Assembly: GCA_029959085.1 (NCBI GenBank)
Contig: JARWIR010000035.1
Coordinates: 3,826,501 to 3,890,500, forward strand
Direction of reading: 5' to 3'
Source: Nemophila menziesii
Lineage: Eukaryota; Streptophyta; Magnoliopsida; Boraginales; Hydrophyllaceae
Length of the DNA: 64,000 nt
Shown: positions 10,861 to 24,029 of the stretch, in pieces
Layout: every line of letters begins with the position of its first letter
Numbering within the stretch: position 1 is the first letter of the stretch
Notes under the pieces: generated by a model
Databases searched by the model: none
What the model saw: only the letters and a program-made list of their open reading frames with translations
Told to the model about the DNA's origin: nothing
Program-made: the position numbers and the translations under genes

Positions 10861-11534
10861 TACAACTCTATATGATTGCCCAAAGTGCAGAAACCGTCCT
10901 TTATCCATATTTTTGACACAAGACGTGATTTAAGAACTTCTTTTTGTCACCGTTAGCCATTTTTTCCATTTTCTGTTAGTTGACCATTTGTCAATCCTAT
11001 TTGGCGCCACATCACTGCCACGTCACCGACAGGTAACGTAGGCGTTAGGGCATCAGAAATTACATGTCATATTTCTTTTAAAATTATTTTTTTAGATTTT
11101 TTTTAAACCTTCATCTTTATCTTCTTAGACTACACCACCAACAATCAAAGAACCCAATTAAAATTCAAGAAAAGCTCACTCCAACTTTCCCTCACACAAA
11201 GCCGCTCTCTACATAAGGAAACTGTCATCATCAACTGTCTTTGATAAGACATCAACAATCAAAGAATCCAAATGAAGGAGAAAAAAATTCTCAACACTCA
11301 CCTTCCCACACCAAGCCTCTCTGCACAAGGAAACCGCCGCCACTCATGGTTCCTTTGCCACCATCATCAACCGCCCCATCAACAATCAAAGAACTCAAGT
11401 GAAGGGAAAAACAAAAAAAAAATCTCCACACTCACCTTCCAGAACCAAGATGCTCCCTACACAAGAAAACCACCGCCGACGTTTCTCCAACATCTTCAAT
11501 CGGATTGGTTAAGGTAAAAACCAAAAGATATATA

Positions 11535-12420
11535 GGGGCTAGTGAATTGTTTGCATAATATAGGGACCTGTAGTGCTATTATCCCAAAAAATATATATAG
11601 AGAATAATAGGGTAATTTACATAATATATTTTGTAGCATAAAGTTTGCATAATATAGGGATCTATAGTGCAATTCAAGTCCAAAAAAATATAAGGGCTTA
11701 TAGTGTATTGTTTTTGCTTAATATAGGGACCTATAGTGCAATTAAAACCAAAAATGTATATACAGAACTAACGTAAAATTTTTAAATTGTTGATATGTAG
11801 GTGACAATTTTTTTTGATATTAATAGCCGGTATGGTACGCGAGTTTAAGCGTCCAGTTGATGAAGCACATGGTTAGCTTTAATAATTGCATTATAGGTCC
11901 CTGTATTATGCAAATATTAGATACTATTTTTTTCTTTTCTTTTTTGTGTAGAACTTGGATTAATGGTGTTTTTAGACATTGTACACTATTATGCAGCAGC
12001 TGATCAAATGGTTGGGTTATTACTTTTTGATGGATCAAATAATTGTTATTTTCATACTAGTAAGTTTGTTTTTAGACATGGCTAGATTTTAGAATTGTTA
12101 TTTATTGAGAAGACCTTTACTAATTACAGGTAGAGTGTTCTGGCATGACTGATATGACAAATGAGATTCTAGAATTGTTTAGACAGAGATGGAACAACTA
12201 CATTTGTAGACTTGAATATTTGATTACTTGGTGTATGACAGATAATTATTATTTATAGTTGACAATGTAGACTTGAACTTTGTTGGTTTTATATTGTTTG
12301 ATTGATACATTTGGTTTTTCCGTTGTTGTTTCAACAATATACAACTTTTTGTGCATAGTTTAGGGATCTGTAATGCAATTTTTGCATAATTTAGGGATCT
12401 ATAGTGCAATTATAAATTTT
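11535..12420. repeat. Iterated GCATAATATAGGGACCTATAGTGCAATT motif inside the MULE
   Basis: Variants of TAATATAGGGACCTATAGTG occur at about 11557, 11648, 11716, 12355 and 12385 in direct orientation, and inverted at about 11883. Spacing is irregular. The cluster is conserved in unit D (35135-35990). It may be the subterminal repeats of a second element nested in the MULE; I did not find its ends. Minus-strand reading frames of 61-72 codons here are not supported as genes. Confidence 0.7.
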
Positions 12421-13194
12421 AGGATAAGTTAAAAGAAAAACCTTAATCAAATGGCTGCTTATTCCAACATATTTTTGTATTTAGACTCAAGTGATATGTT
12501 ATGTTAATAAAGTGAAAATTCTAGAAATCATTATATTTGGGACATTTAAACCACTCATACTTTTTTGTTATAAGAAATCGATACCAAGTAACCACTAACT
12601 CAATTAATACTAGTATGATTAAAAACCCAACAAAACTCTCATATGACTTGCCAAAATTCAAATAATTCAAACAAGTTGATTTAAACAATTAGTAATTCAT
12701 CATATCTCTGAGTTGTATGTACGTAATGCAAGAATAAATAAAGAATGCAAATTCAAAGAGGACAAAAAGATCTAAATTCAATAACAATCTACAACATAAA
12801 AAACACTTCTAGCAAAACGAATTGCATACACAACAAGCTTTCTTAGTGACAAAAAATAAATAAACATCCCCGCCATTAAGGAAAGAAATGCAAAACAAAT
12901 CAAAATATTTATCATTTATCAATCTATACAAAGATATCTCAACTACCTCTTCTATATCTATCTATCTCCTCTCTAATATAATTTCATTAAATTTTAATTT
13001 AGAAACAACAACCAAACTTTAACTTCAAACACTAACTAAACTCTCTAGTTTTTCTTGCACCTTCCTCTTTCCGGACCACAAATTCCTTGTAACATCATCA
13101 TATCTCCCTGCACAGGTATCTAAAGATAAGACAAACAAATAATTGTAAAAAGATGGAATTTTTCACGGCCATATTTATATACCTCATCAAAAGG

Positions 13195-13850
13195 CATGCA
13201 TTTACAATAGAAAAATGATAGTATCGACCAAGCAAGTAAGCAAGTAAGCAAAAAAGCAAGCAAGCAAAAAAGCGAGCAAGTAAGCATCATCATGTTTGAG
13301 CTTATCTTTGTCAGCATCGCTTCCGGATGAACTCCCAGATTCTGAATCTATTAAAGGAATGAGACCTCTAACTAATAAAATCATCAATATTTAATAGTTT
13401 TTTAATCCTCAAGGTAAGCTAGTAACACAAGAATCACTACCACTAGACGAGGATGAATCGCTTCCTGAGCTGCTCAAACTGCTTGAACTACTACTCCCTA
13501 TTGCTGCCCTGATCACCTCCACCACCTCCATCACTCTTTTTTGGCTTCTTTGTTGAATCATTTTTATCACTCATGGAAGGATCCTACAATTAATGACCCA
13601 ACATTAGATACAAAACCCCATTTACAAAATCGAAAAGATCTTTAACCGATTAAACAAATTAATCATGCACTTTTGGTAAAGTTAAACTCTCTCAATATAT
13701 AATTACTGCAAAACAATTCAAGAGAATTATTCGGTTTTAATAGCTTCATTTTCCAGAAACTCTTCAAGTTCAAATTTTTCCTCAAATATCTCTTTCTCCA
13801 ATTGCTGTAACTTCATCATGAATTTGATTGTAATAAAATTACTCACTCCT
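13195..13850 (-). pseudogene. Captured gene fragment: Ser-rich acidic and coiled-coil exons
   Basis: On the minus strand three exon-like pieces follow one another: a charged coiled-coil piece LQQLEKEIFEEKFELEEF (about 13735-13840); a piece after an acceptor-like TTAATTGTAG at 13585, starting MSDKNDSTKKPKKSDGGGGG and, after a frame change, SSSLSSSGSDSSSSSGSDSC (about 13430-13585); and, after CCTTTAATAG, DSESGSSSGSDADKDKLKHD (about 13285-13350). The acidic Ser tail recalls nuclear proteins such as plant GTE/BET bromodomain proteins, but that is weak. Carrying partial host exons is what Pack-MULEs do. The last exon runs into an AAGC repeat. Confidence 0.5.
13229..13286 (+). repeat. AAGC/AAGT tetranucleotide repeat
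   Basis: GCAAGTAAGCAAGTAAGCAA followed by further AAGC, AAAAAGC and GCGAGC variants. On the minus strand it gives an artificial Leu/Ala/Cys-rich stretch, which explains the two short overlapping frames there. Confidence 0.85.
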
Positions 13851-16370
13851 ACACTCATGGCATAAAATTGGCAATACTAGGATTTATATAAAAAACAATA
13901 AATATTACGAATTTATTTATACTTAAATCAGATAATTCTGAAAAAATTGTAAAAGCGATGACATTAGGTTTTAAATAATTAAATTTTTTAAACTTGTTTT
14001 AGGTTCTTCTCCATGCCGGTTGATGATGGTAAAGAAAGGAGTGGGGAGGTTTCCTTGTGCAGGGAGGCTTGATGTGGGAAGGTGAGTGTGAAGATTTTTT
14101 TTTGTTTTTCCCTTCATTTGGGTTCATCGATTGTTGATGGCGTATCAAAGTCGGTTGATGATGACAGTTTCCTTGTGTAGAGAGCGGCTTGGTGTGAGGA
14201 TTGTTGGTGTGAGTTCTTATTGAATTTTAATTTTGTTTCTTCGATTGTTGGTGGTGTAGTGTAAGAAGAAGAAGATGAAGATTTTAAAAAAATATAAAAA
14301 AATAATTTAAAAAAGAAATATGATATGTAATTTTTGATGCCCTAATGCCTACGTGGAGCTTACGTGTCGGTGACATGGCAGTGATGTGGCGCCAATTAGG
14401 ATGGACTAACGGTCGACTAACAGAAAAAAGAAAAAAAGAGATAACGGTACACAAAAAAATACCTAAAGGGAGTTTTGTGTGAAAAAAAAGATAAAGGGTG
14501 GTTTGTGCAGTTTGGGCAAACATAAAGAGCAGCACAAGGTGTTTAGTGAGGCGGGTTGATAAACGTATTAAAAAAATTGTACTATTAATACTTTATTAAG
14601 TTTTGGTTTATATATTTAAAGCCCAAATAACAAGTCCAGGAAGACAAAAACCCTACAGGGTTTACAAATATATTCCTATAAATAGAGTTGCTATATTTTA
14701 TCATTGTTTGTAGTATTAACATAGTAAAATCACTCCCTTTCTATATCTTGTTTTATTTCTACTCATAACATATTCATCTTTATGGTCTCTTATTATTAAT
14801 TTTTTCTCTTGGTCTATTTCGATAAACATATCTTATTGGACATATATTTGTTTTTTTGTTTAAAATAGTACTATTATGTTCATAATCAACGTTGAAGGTT
14901 TAGGAGAAATTTGTACATGATATAGGTAGAAAAGAAAAAAAAATAGAAAACTTTTTCTTATATGTTTAAACACCTAGAAAAATACTTTAATTTTTTAAAA
15001 ATGATTTATTAATTTTCTTTCTTCTTAAAAAACATGTTATTACTCCATTTAAATAAACGTAGATATAACATAACCTAGATTCTCATCTAGTGCATTTACC
15101 GTTCACCAATGCCAAATTTTCAAATTAGTCTTTCAAACCCTACTTATTATATTAAGACAATCACATGAAATGAATAAATCTTGTCATTTTCGAAGAAATT
15201 TTATAACTAAATTCAATTATTGAAACACACCAAATTAATCTTACCATGTCCACTTTAAAAATATTGATAATGTATTGAAACAAAATGTACAACGATCTTC
15301 TTTGGACCTGTATGTAAAATGTAACAATTTAAAAATTATTGATTTTTTAATATGTAAATCATTCCAATAGAATAAATATTTAGTTTATATTTCTAATATA
15401 TTTTTATAAGCAAATATATAAACCCTATCAGTAAATAATTTGAATCTATTATTTATATTCAAATACATATAACTTTATATGATTACACAATATAAAATTA
15501 TTTGAAAATAATGGTATAAAATTATTTGAAAATAATGGTGAATATAATACTAAATACTATTGATGTTTCTAGACTTATGCTAACATGAAACTACTTGATT
15601 TATCAATTACAAATTTTGTGTATCTAATTTAACTAGCCATCCTAAGAATATAACAAATATTACCAATATTTTGAACTTTCCTAAAATTTAAACATTCTTA
15701 AGTAATAAGAAAATTCTACAAATATTATATATTTAAATAAATTCTAGTAAGCTAATAATTTTTTTTTTGAATTCTTGTAAAAACCCACATTCACCATAAA
15801 AAATAAAAATTTATAATAAACCATAAAAAAATATCGCAATTCATATAAATATCTAGAATCATTTTACCCGAAACACACCAATATTCTTAGATTTGGAAGA
15901 AACATTTCTAGGAACAGATCCAAAATCGTCCTATTCTTGTAGCTTGATATTTTTGATTTTGATATATAGAGAATGGATTGAAGGAACATTAGAATAATGA
16001 ACAAAGTTTTCATGTTGAAGATGGAAATTTGAAAACTTTTATGAAAAAATTAATTAAGTTGCGGAGAGGAGGAAGCTTTACAAACAAGATGAGAGATTAG
16101 GGTTAGTACAAGGTTCTTTGGTACGAAGTGGTTTTGGGCCAACTAAGTTGGGTTTATGTTTTATAATTAGTCCATATTGGGCTTGGTGGAATAGAATTTT
16201 TTTATTTTAATATGACTTGGTCTTAATACAATGGTGTATATGATTATTTAATATAATTAATTAATCAATTGCCTATAAAAATGTTTGGGCTTAAAGAAAT
16301 ATTTCTAGATGAAATTATCTATTATCTATTCTTTTTTACTTTTGGTGTAGAAAAAAATTATCACTACCCT

Positions 16371-16480
16371 GTTGAGATTAGCTCATTGGCAAGGGTCTTA
16401 GTCTTCTAATCTAGTGGTGCAGGTTCAAACCGAGTCAATGACTCCGAGTACAAAATGACTCTCATATGTAACAAAAAAAA
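16371..16480 (+). mobile_element. tRNA-derived SINE, best copy (unit B)
   Basis: The A box TTAGCTCATTGG is at 16378-16389 and the B box GGTTCAAACCG at 16422-16432, with about 32 bp between them as in tRNA genes; an A-rich 3' end follows. It is flanked by AATTATCACTA (16356-16366) and AATTATCATTA (16479-16489), an 11-bp target duplication with one mismatch. It does not fold as a full tRNA and lacks a clear acceptor stem, so a SINE fits better than a tRNA gene. Confidence 0.65.
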
Positions 16481-17527
16481 TTATCATTAAGTTGGTTTTA
16501 TAATTTTTAGTTGAAGAAAAAATTAACCAAACAAATGATTATAATTATAAAATTATTTATAGCTTACTTACTTTATGAAAATGACATTACACCATGTAAG
16601 TTACATTGCTAAAATTCAAAAATAGTTAAAAATTATTATAGAGGTAGAAAAACGGGTAGAGATAAAACAAAAAATTTAAAATTTCTATTTCACCACTTAA
16701 TTAACACTCATACTGTATTTTCTAGACATTAATGAAAAAGATAAGTTATAAATAGGATATTTTTTCTCGTATTCCTCATCAAATTACTTATTTTACGATT
16801 AAGTTAGAAATATTTTAATCAATAGAGGTTTAATAACCAATGTACTTTCATTCATAACTATAACTGAATATTGAGCCATCAATGTAGCAATCCTAAAACT
16901 AAAGTGTCTTCTCTTTTTTTATCTTACAAATGAGATAATGTAACAATATTAAAAGTAATCAATCTAGACTAGTACTTGCATGATTTCTCAAAATACACAA
17001 ACTAGTTTCTTTGTCAGATAAACCATTTTTTTAGTTAGTTAAACAAATTCGGGTTGAATCATGGTTTATCTTATATTTATTGCTAAACGCGGGTTTCCAT
17101 TTAATATACATGTTATGGATAGTTATATTAGAGAAATCTGCATTAGAAGTTAAAAGAGGTGCCTTCTATTCCAAATAATATTCATTTGACACAATAACTT
17201 GTTGGGCTACAATATTTTACAAATTACAATCCCTATCTTTCTTTTCATTTGCATGACAATAATTCTCGTAAGCTTGAATTAAATAATCTTATAGTTCTCA
17301 ATGGATCTGCTACTCACTACTTTTAAATAGAAAATTATTTCCCCCTTCTATACGTTCCAAAAAAAATAGAAGCTAAATCAACCACCATTCAGTCTTTGGT
17401 TCTCACAGATTTCACGTATGTCATCAAAATTTTGAAACTGTCTACCACCTCTCTTAGTGGCGCCAATTTAAGCCAACATATTGAGATTTCTATCAAGCCA
17501 TATTTACCTACCCCCAATAGAAATAAA

Positions 17528-17692
17528 GAGTAATGCTATATATCATCCCTTCACTCTTATTTGTAAACTTATGTGGCATTAAATAAACGTGAGAAAAAAA
17601 TGTTATCTACGAAAGAGAAACATTATGATTTTTTTTAAAACCTCCACATAAGTGACACATAAAGGGTGAAGGGGTGATAAATAGTATTACTC
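17528..17692. mobile_element. MITE, unit B copy, with target duplication
   Basis: Same element as 6091-6256. Here the flanks are AGAAATAAA (17519-17527) and GGAAATAAA (17693-17701), a 9-bp duplication with one mismatch, favouring Mutator-superfamily origin; 8 bp (hAT) is also possible if the end is moved by one base. Confidence 0.8.
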
Positions 17693-17915
17693 GGAAATAA
17701 AAGAATATATGGTCAATATTCTCAACACCATTTCCACGAATGCTACATATGGGAAACTTTGTACTTTTCTCTAATATGCTGAAAATTCTATCTATCCATA
17801 ATGCCATGCCCCAATGTAAATAAAAGATTATATGGTAAAATTCTCAAAACCATTACCACGAATACTACATCTGGAATATTTTTAGTACTTTTTTTCTAAA
17901 ATTTGTATTTATTAA
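17693..17915 (-). pseudogene. LINE zinc-finger (zf-RVT) debris, unit B
   Basis: Counterpart of 6257-6491: WIDRIFSILEKSTKF then CSIRGNGVENIDHIFFYF. The second Cys of the C-x2-C pair has changed to Arg here. Too short for any function. Confidence 0.35.
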
Positions 17916-19569
17916 TTGAAATACCATTCTTACAAGCTTTCCATACAAAAATCACAATATTGGAGCTACTTTATGTTTCTAATTAAATTTCCAAACATCT
18001 TTATAAATTTATTCAAAAATAAAACAACTATAATATTAAATATTTTTTCCATCCAACTCCCATTATTCCTTCCTTACAACACTATAACACTCCTTCACAC
18101 TCACTTCCCCTATAATGGACTTTTTTTACATAGGAGACTCAACACATAACAAAAGTAATATACCTTTATCTTATGGTTGCTGCGATGAAGGCTTTAAAAA
18201 TATTTTAAACTAATCAAAATTTCAATATTTGCTCTCTATATTGAACGACTCAGATCACATGGTTGGAACAATGAAAACTGGTATAGTGACATTAAGAACT
18301 CAAAGAATTAATTCATTTTCATGTTTTTAGAGCTTTACCATTACCTAAGCACATCGTTAAGAAATTTGTCTTTGCCACTAATTAAAATTTTCCAACACCA
18401 TCTAGAGTTTTACAACCACTAGTTTCAAGAAAAATATAGCTAAGGAAATTAATTTCTTTGCAAAACGCAGAATTTTTTAGCTAAACATCAAATTTTATTT
18501 CCAAACTTTTGAAAACCCTAACTGTTTGTACCTGAGTTGATTCTTGATAGTTGAATTATGAGACATTTTTCTCTTTACAATGAGTAAAGTAGTATTGCAT
18601 TAACAATTTCTGAAGATATGTATGGTTTTGCTTTCAAGAATGAATTTGATTTTAAACATGTTGAAAGTATATATTTTTTAAAATTACGAATTTAAAAAAT
18701 AAAAACCTAAAAACCCGATTGCAGAAGATATATAATACGAATCCAAATTAAAATATAAAAACCAATAGTAGAAAATATCCAATAACACCTTAATTCTTGT
18801 TAAAAAATATTGACCTGAAATTTGTTGTGCAAGACTACAACAAATAAACGTGAAAAGGAAGAAGTTTTTACCATAATTAAAAGAGAGATTACAATAGAAA
18901 AATATGTGGAATAGTAACTAATAATGCACAAATATGTATATTTATAAATGGTTATTCAGATGGCTTGGATTTTAAATAATAATTAAGTTATAATTCTAAC
19001 TTATTTTTGGATGATCATTTTTCTTTATTTGTAGTGTTACTATTAGGACAAGTTGTATCATTGAAGGTTGTTGTGTGAGCTGTGGAGAAGTCGTGACAAT
19101 ACAATCTTAAGAAAAATAATTTAATTCGTATAAATATATATATATATATATATTACATATGACAGTACTTTTCCTATTTTCTCTCACCCCCGTTTAACTC
19201 AAAAATCCCCCATCTAAATTATATCTCAAGTAAACATAAAACCTAAAACTCATCTCTTCACCCTCGTCTATAATTGGATTAAAACCATAAAAGAAATCTC
19301 TTCACACATTTACCTTTCAACCAAGACACTCCTACACAAGAAAATCGATGCCACTAGGGGATAATCTCCACCGCTCTGGGACCATTCTCCACCATCATCA
19401 ACCCGACTTTATCATAATTAAGTATAATTACAGTTGTGTTGTTTATTATATCTTTATAAATTCTACAATTGTCATTTTATGTCCTTTGGAAGCCTTTTAC
19501 CGTGTGATGTGCTGAGAATAGAGATTTGTGGAGTGAGAAATTCGATATCTTCACACTCACCTTCCACCT

Positions 19570-19750
19570 TCTCTCATAACCACTACCGCCTCATGCATCC
19601 ACCACCACACCACAACAACCACCACCACCAAAACCTCATGCATCTATGATCACCATAACCACATGAATCCACCACCACCATTACTACTACAACCTCATAA
19701 ATGTAACACCACCACCACAACCTTATGCATCCACCTCCACCGCAACCAAA
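19570..19750 (+). repeat. CCACCA/ATGCAT-rich tract, unit B
   Basis: Counterpart of 8145-8310, with point changes and different interruptions. No consistent reading frame is kept between the two copies. Confidence 0.65.
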
Positions 19751-21395
19751 ATTTAAATCTTTAGGAATGGTCAGCCCAGATCAATCGTGGTTCTAATAGT
19801 TTCTTTTTTCAAATCCATGGTTTTGCTGATCAAAATGATATTGGTCAAAACTGAGACCAAATTTATGATTGTTATCAAATGTGAATGTTCTTTAGTTCTT
19901 CATTATTGCTCAACAATTTAAATAAGGATTTTGTTTAATTTATTGTAATTTTTCTTTCACTCGTTGTAATTTTTTATTGTTTTTTTACAAAAATAGTATA
20001 TTAATTAGTGTAATTTTCCTTAAAATTATGTTTTTTAATTTTTTTTGATTTTGAATAAATAAATAATTAGTGAAAATATACGCGAAGTGACTTTTTAACA
20101 CCGTCAACTTTTTTTTAGTATACTCAAAGACATTTAGAGAATAATCAGAGATTTTAGAGTGGTTAGATTTTTTTGGTACTGACTCAAGAGACTTTTACCT
20201 GACTCATAAACTTGTTGATTTGACAAATAGATTTGTTGAGTCAACTCAAAGACTTGTTAAAGCCTGACTCAGATACTTTTTTGAGTCAACACATAGATTA
20301 GTGTGCCACTCGATTTTTGTATTTATGTTAACTTTATTTTATTTTAGGATATTTTGGTATTTTAACACATGTAAGTTTGTTTGAGGCATCTAGCAGGAAC
20401 AAAATTTCCAATCCCACCTTATATGTCAAACAACTCTCGGGGACCTCTTGGATCAAAATCCCTATTTATTATCAACAATTTAATTTTTTGGGCTATAAAA
20501 ACATAATTAATTATCTACCCAAATATTTTAATGATCAACACAAAATTGTGCATCGACAATAAAAAATGCATTCACTATCATTATTCACCTAAAATTATTA
20601 ATGATATATAATAAAAAAATGTCATCAATTAATAGATTAGGATAAATAATCAATTTTTTGAAATATATAGTCAAAGGATACAATTTTTAACATAACTTTG
20701 TGATCAATAAAGAAAATAATACAGTAAACTTCTTAATTTTGAAAAATAAATTACATTATACTTCATAAACTATCATTAACTTAAATTCTAACCAATCACA
20801 AGATTCAACACTTCTAATTATTTTAATATGTTTATATTCTTCACACATGGTTTTACCTCAAGGAATGTATGTTTTATATTGTTCACTACCAATAATTCAA
20901 ATAATGTATGTATATATATATATATATTAATAAAAATATAATTGTTATCATATATGGTATTTAGAATATGATTTTAGTTGATATGGATTACCATATACTC
21001 AATTTTTTGTTGTAATAATCCCAAATAGTTTTCTAACGAATTAGAAGAAGCATGTGGTCCAATCTATAACCATAAAATGAAATAACTAAATAGGCTTAGT
21101 TAAACTGTAAGAACTATTTAGTTCAAGTAGTAAAATTTGTGTTTCTCTACAAATGAAAAAGTTTAGTAAACTATTAACATAATAAATAGTCGATTATTAG
21201 TCTAATCAAATGAAGATTCAGATTACTTTATAGAAAATTAATATTATTGGTACTTTGTTAATGTCATAAACCACACGTGGTATAAAAATTATAAACAAAA
21301 TTTCATTTGGTTGATGTTCATGTTGATATATGACACGATGTAGTTATCCTTTTAGTTGTGCTTTTGTCATCTTATATTTCACATTCACTTGGGTG

Positions 21396-21698
21396 TCAAA
21401 TTTCTTTAGTAGAGAAGCATTTAGGCAAGACCCGTATCATTCTTGGGAGTTTACTCCTACTCCTTTTTTTACGACCATCATTTGAACCATCCCTACTTAT
21501 GGTTAACCACTTTTGACACGGGTATGAGTGCTTCACCATTCTCAGTCGGCCTTCATTTTTCATACTCTTCAATTGTTTACCAATCAAATCTGAATGATTT
21601 GTTGGTAGTTTGTATGTCTTGCTAATTATTTGCTTTGACATTGCTGGTTTGCTCGAGCCCTTGCGCTTGTTCAACTCAGCAATAGCTTAAAATATCAT
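21396..21698 (-). pseudogene. H15 linker-histone-like exon, unit B
   Basis: After an acceptor-like TTTTTTTGTATAG the minus strand reads MIF-stop-AIAELNKRKGSSKPAMSK, then QIISKTYKLP and LKSMKNEGRLRMVKHSY. This matches the H15 (globular linker histone H1/H5) pattern: MI..AI..L..R.GSS..AI.K.I, then ..LP..., LK.L...G.L..VK.SY. H15 domains occur in plant histone H1, HMGA proteins and SMH/TRB Myb proteins, which bind nucleosomal or telomeric DNA. A TAA replaces one codon and an 8-bp deletion before 21522 (present in A and B, not in C and D) shifts the frame after SY. A basic tail GRKKRSRSK follows. No upstream exon was recognised. Confidence 0.65.
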
Positions 21699-24029
21699 CT
21701 ATACAAAAAAATTGAATAACTGACATAATTATAATTTGTGCTTCATCAAATACAGTATAAAATGGTAAAAGTATCTCAATTTAGATTCTCGCAAAGCTGT
21801 GATCATCTAAAACTTTTATAGACACTTCCCAAGTAATGTTTGACTTTTCAATGACATTAAAAGAAAGTAGTATTTTATGGTCATAACATGGAGTTATGTG
21901 GGTGACCTTGTGTTTGAGGACTGTGATTTTGCCTAAGGGAAGTGGTGGCAGTGGTTGTATTAGAAGTGAAATATATCCTGGGGTAATTAGACAAAACTCT
22001 ATTTATGAAGGTGTGAGGTAGAGATTTGAGACTAACAAGAAGAGAAGCTTTTGAACTATTGAATGTAAAACGCGAGAGTTGGAAAATTAAGATTCATTTT
22101 ATATTATGTTGAAATGTTATGGTTTTGGAGTAGGAAAATAATGAATTAATTGGTGTATATATAGAAAATCTAAGGACTTTGATTTCTTTATTATTTTGTT
22201 GTAATGTTATTTATTGTTATGTTCATAGAAGAGTTATCTTAACTACTAATGATTAATTTTCAGATGGAATATGTACAGATATATATATTAACGGTTGAAT
22301 TTCAACGTTAATGGAAATATTTAAGAAATTATTAATAATGACATTTACACTTATATAATATTTTACAAACCAAAACAAAAGATATATATTTACAGATATT
22401 TGACCGTTAAAATATTCATATGTATAACAACTGATATTATTTAAACTTTTGCAATATTTATTCCCTTTGAGATAATTTAAATTTGAAGAGATTTAAATAT
22501 TTGATGAGATCATTTAAATCTTAAAAATATAAATGAATGATAACATAATTTACTAGATGTGATGATTTAAGAATCATTGGTAACATGAAAAAGTTGGTAA
22601 TACAATACTTTTGGAATTTTGTAAATGTTAAGTAGTAAATATAATTGAGAATTAAATTATTCTTACTAATATAGGTACATTATTAATTGAGTTACATTAC
22701 TGAGTATAGGTATCTTAATTAGGTTACTTATTATTTTGAATTATATATATCAGATAGAAAAATAATTTTGACACAATATTTACTTATGCATGCAATAGAT
22801 ATTGATATATGAAAAAGTATTGAGATTTTTCGCTTAAAAAAATCTTTAAATAAAATTGGCTTACAATTAACAATCACTAAAAAGAAAAAAAATAAGGTTT
22901 TTTTTTTTAATTTCACTTATTTTAAGTGAAATTTTCACAATTAAACACAATTTCTCTTTATAAGATATAATGTTCTAAACTACTGATTTATTAAAAAAGG
23001 ATATATCATTGTGGTGGATGCATTTATATTTTCAGCTTTATATCAAGCAATTTAAATTATCGTATATGAATAATACGTTGATCAATTAAATATCATACTT
23101 TTTGTTACTCTTATTAATTTTCTTAGTGTGTACAACATTCATTGTATTCTACTTACATCAAGAGGAGACTATACACAACACACTACTTTTTCCTTAGAAT
23201 AGGTTTTTATCTAACTTGTTTTTCTTGGCGAGGTGTTTAATGAGGTGGGTTGATAAGCATATTAAAAATTTGTACTATTATTAGTTTACTAAGATTTTTC
23301 TGATTTGAATTTTCTTAGAATGGTTTTAATGAAATAATATTCTCAATCAATGAATATCCAAGTAAGAGTGTCATAAAATATTATATGTAGATATACAGTT
23401 TTGGTCTATATATTTGAAGCCCAAATATCAAGTCCATGAAGACAAAAAGCCTACAGGGTTTACAAATATATTCCTAAAAATAGACTTACTATATAATATC
23501 GTTGTTGTAGTATTAACATAGTAAAATCACTCCTTTTCTATATAATGTTTTATTTTTTCTCATTACATATTCATCTTTATTGTCTCTTATTATTAATTTT
23601 TCTCTCTTGGTCTATTTCGATAAACATATATTATTGGACATATATAGTATAAGGAAAGACTATATTTCTTGTTGTTCAAAATAGTACTATTATATTTATA
23701 ATTAACCTTGAAGGTTTAGGTGAAACTTTTACATGACATAGGTAGAAAAGAAAATAGAAATTAGCCAACTTTTTTTCATATGTTTTAACACCAAGAAAAA
23801 TACTTTAATTTTTCAAAAATGGTTTGTTAATGTTCTTTATTTTTTATATCACTCCATTTAAATAAACATAGATACAACATAACCTAGACGTTCAATCCTT
23901 ACAAGTTTTTTTAAATGGTGAAATATGTCTAATCTATAAGACATAGATTCTCATTTAATGCATTTACCGTTCACCAATGCCAATTTTTTCAAATCAGACT
24001 TTCAAACCCTACTTACTATATTAAGACAA

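Larger units (their letters stand above)
10860..14535. mobile_element. Pack-MULE-like element with about 650-bp TIRs, unit A
   Basis: The left arm (10860-11515) and right arm (about 14000-14535) are inverted copies: CTCTATATGATTGCCCAAAG... pairs with ...TTTGGGCAAACATAAAGAG, and both contain CTGTTAGT(T/C)GAC, GGCGCCACATCACTGCC and CGTCACCGACA-type blocks. Long TIRs without transposase are typical of non-autonomous Mutator-like elements, and the TIR resembles the one in front of the MuDR-type transposase at 38995. Each arm includes about three 125-bp tandem repeats (ATCAACAATCAAAGAAC...CTCACCTTCC...ACAAGGAAACC). Exact ends and a 9-bp target duplication could not be fixed. The interior holds an iterated motif (11530-12420) and a gene-derived segment (13195-13850). 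Confidence 0.8.
4909..16312. repeat. Tandem unit A (about 11.4 kb)
   Basis: This is the first of four direct repeats. All units begin with TCTATTATCTATTCTTTTTT-like sequence and a SINE relic; A, B and C end with TTTCTAGATGAAATTATC-type sequence. Compared with unit B, A has lost about 950 bp around 10130 (the B segment 21610-22550), gained a 182-bp tandem duplication there, and carries a Pack-MULE-like element at about 10860-14535 in place of about 240 bp. Stretches 5050-6090, 6500-8140, 8320-9840, 10430-10800 and 14540-16310 show no coding potential I can support: AT-rich with stops in all frames. Confidence 0.88.

Noticed and set aside
13120..13387. Leu/Ala/Cys-rich 'membrane' peptides
   Set aside because: Direct translation of the AAGC tetranucleotide repeat, not a membrane protein.
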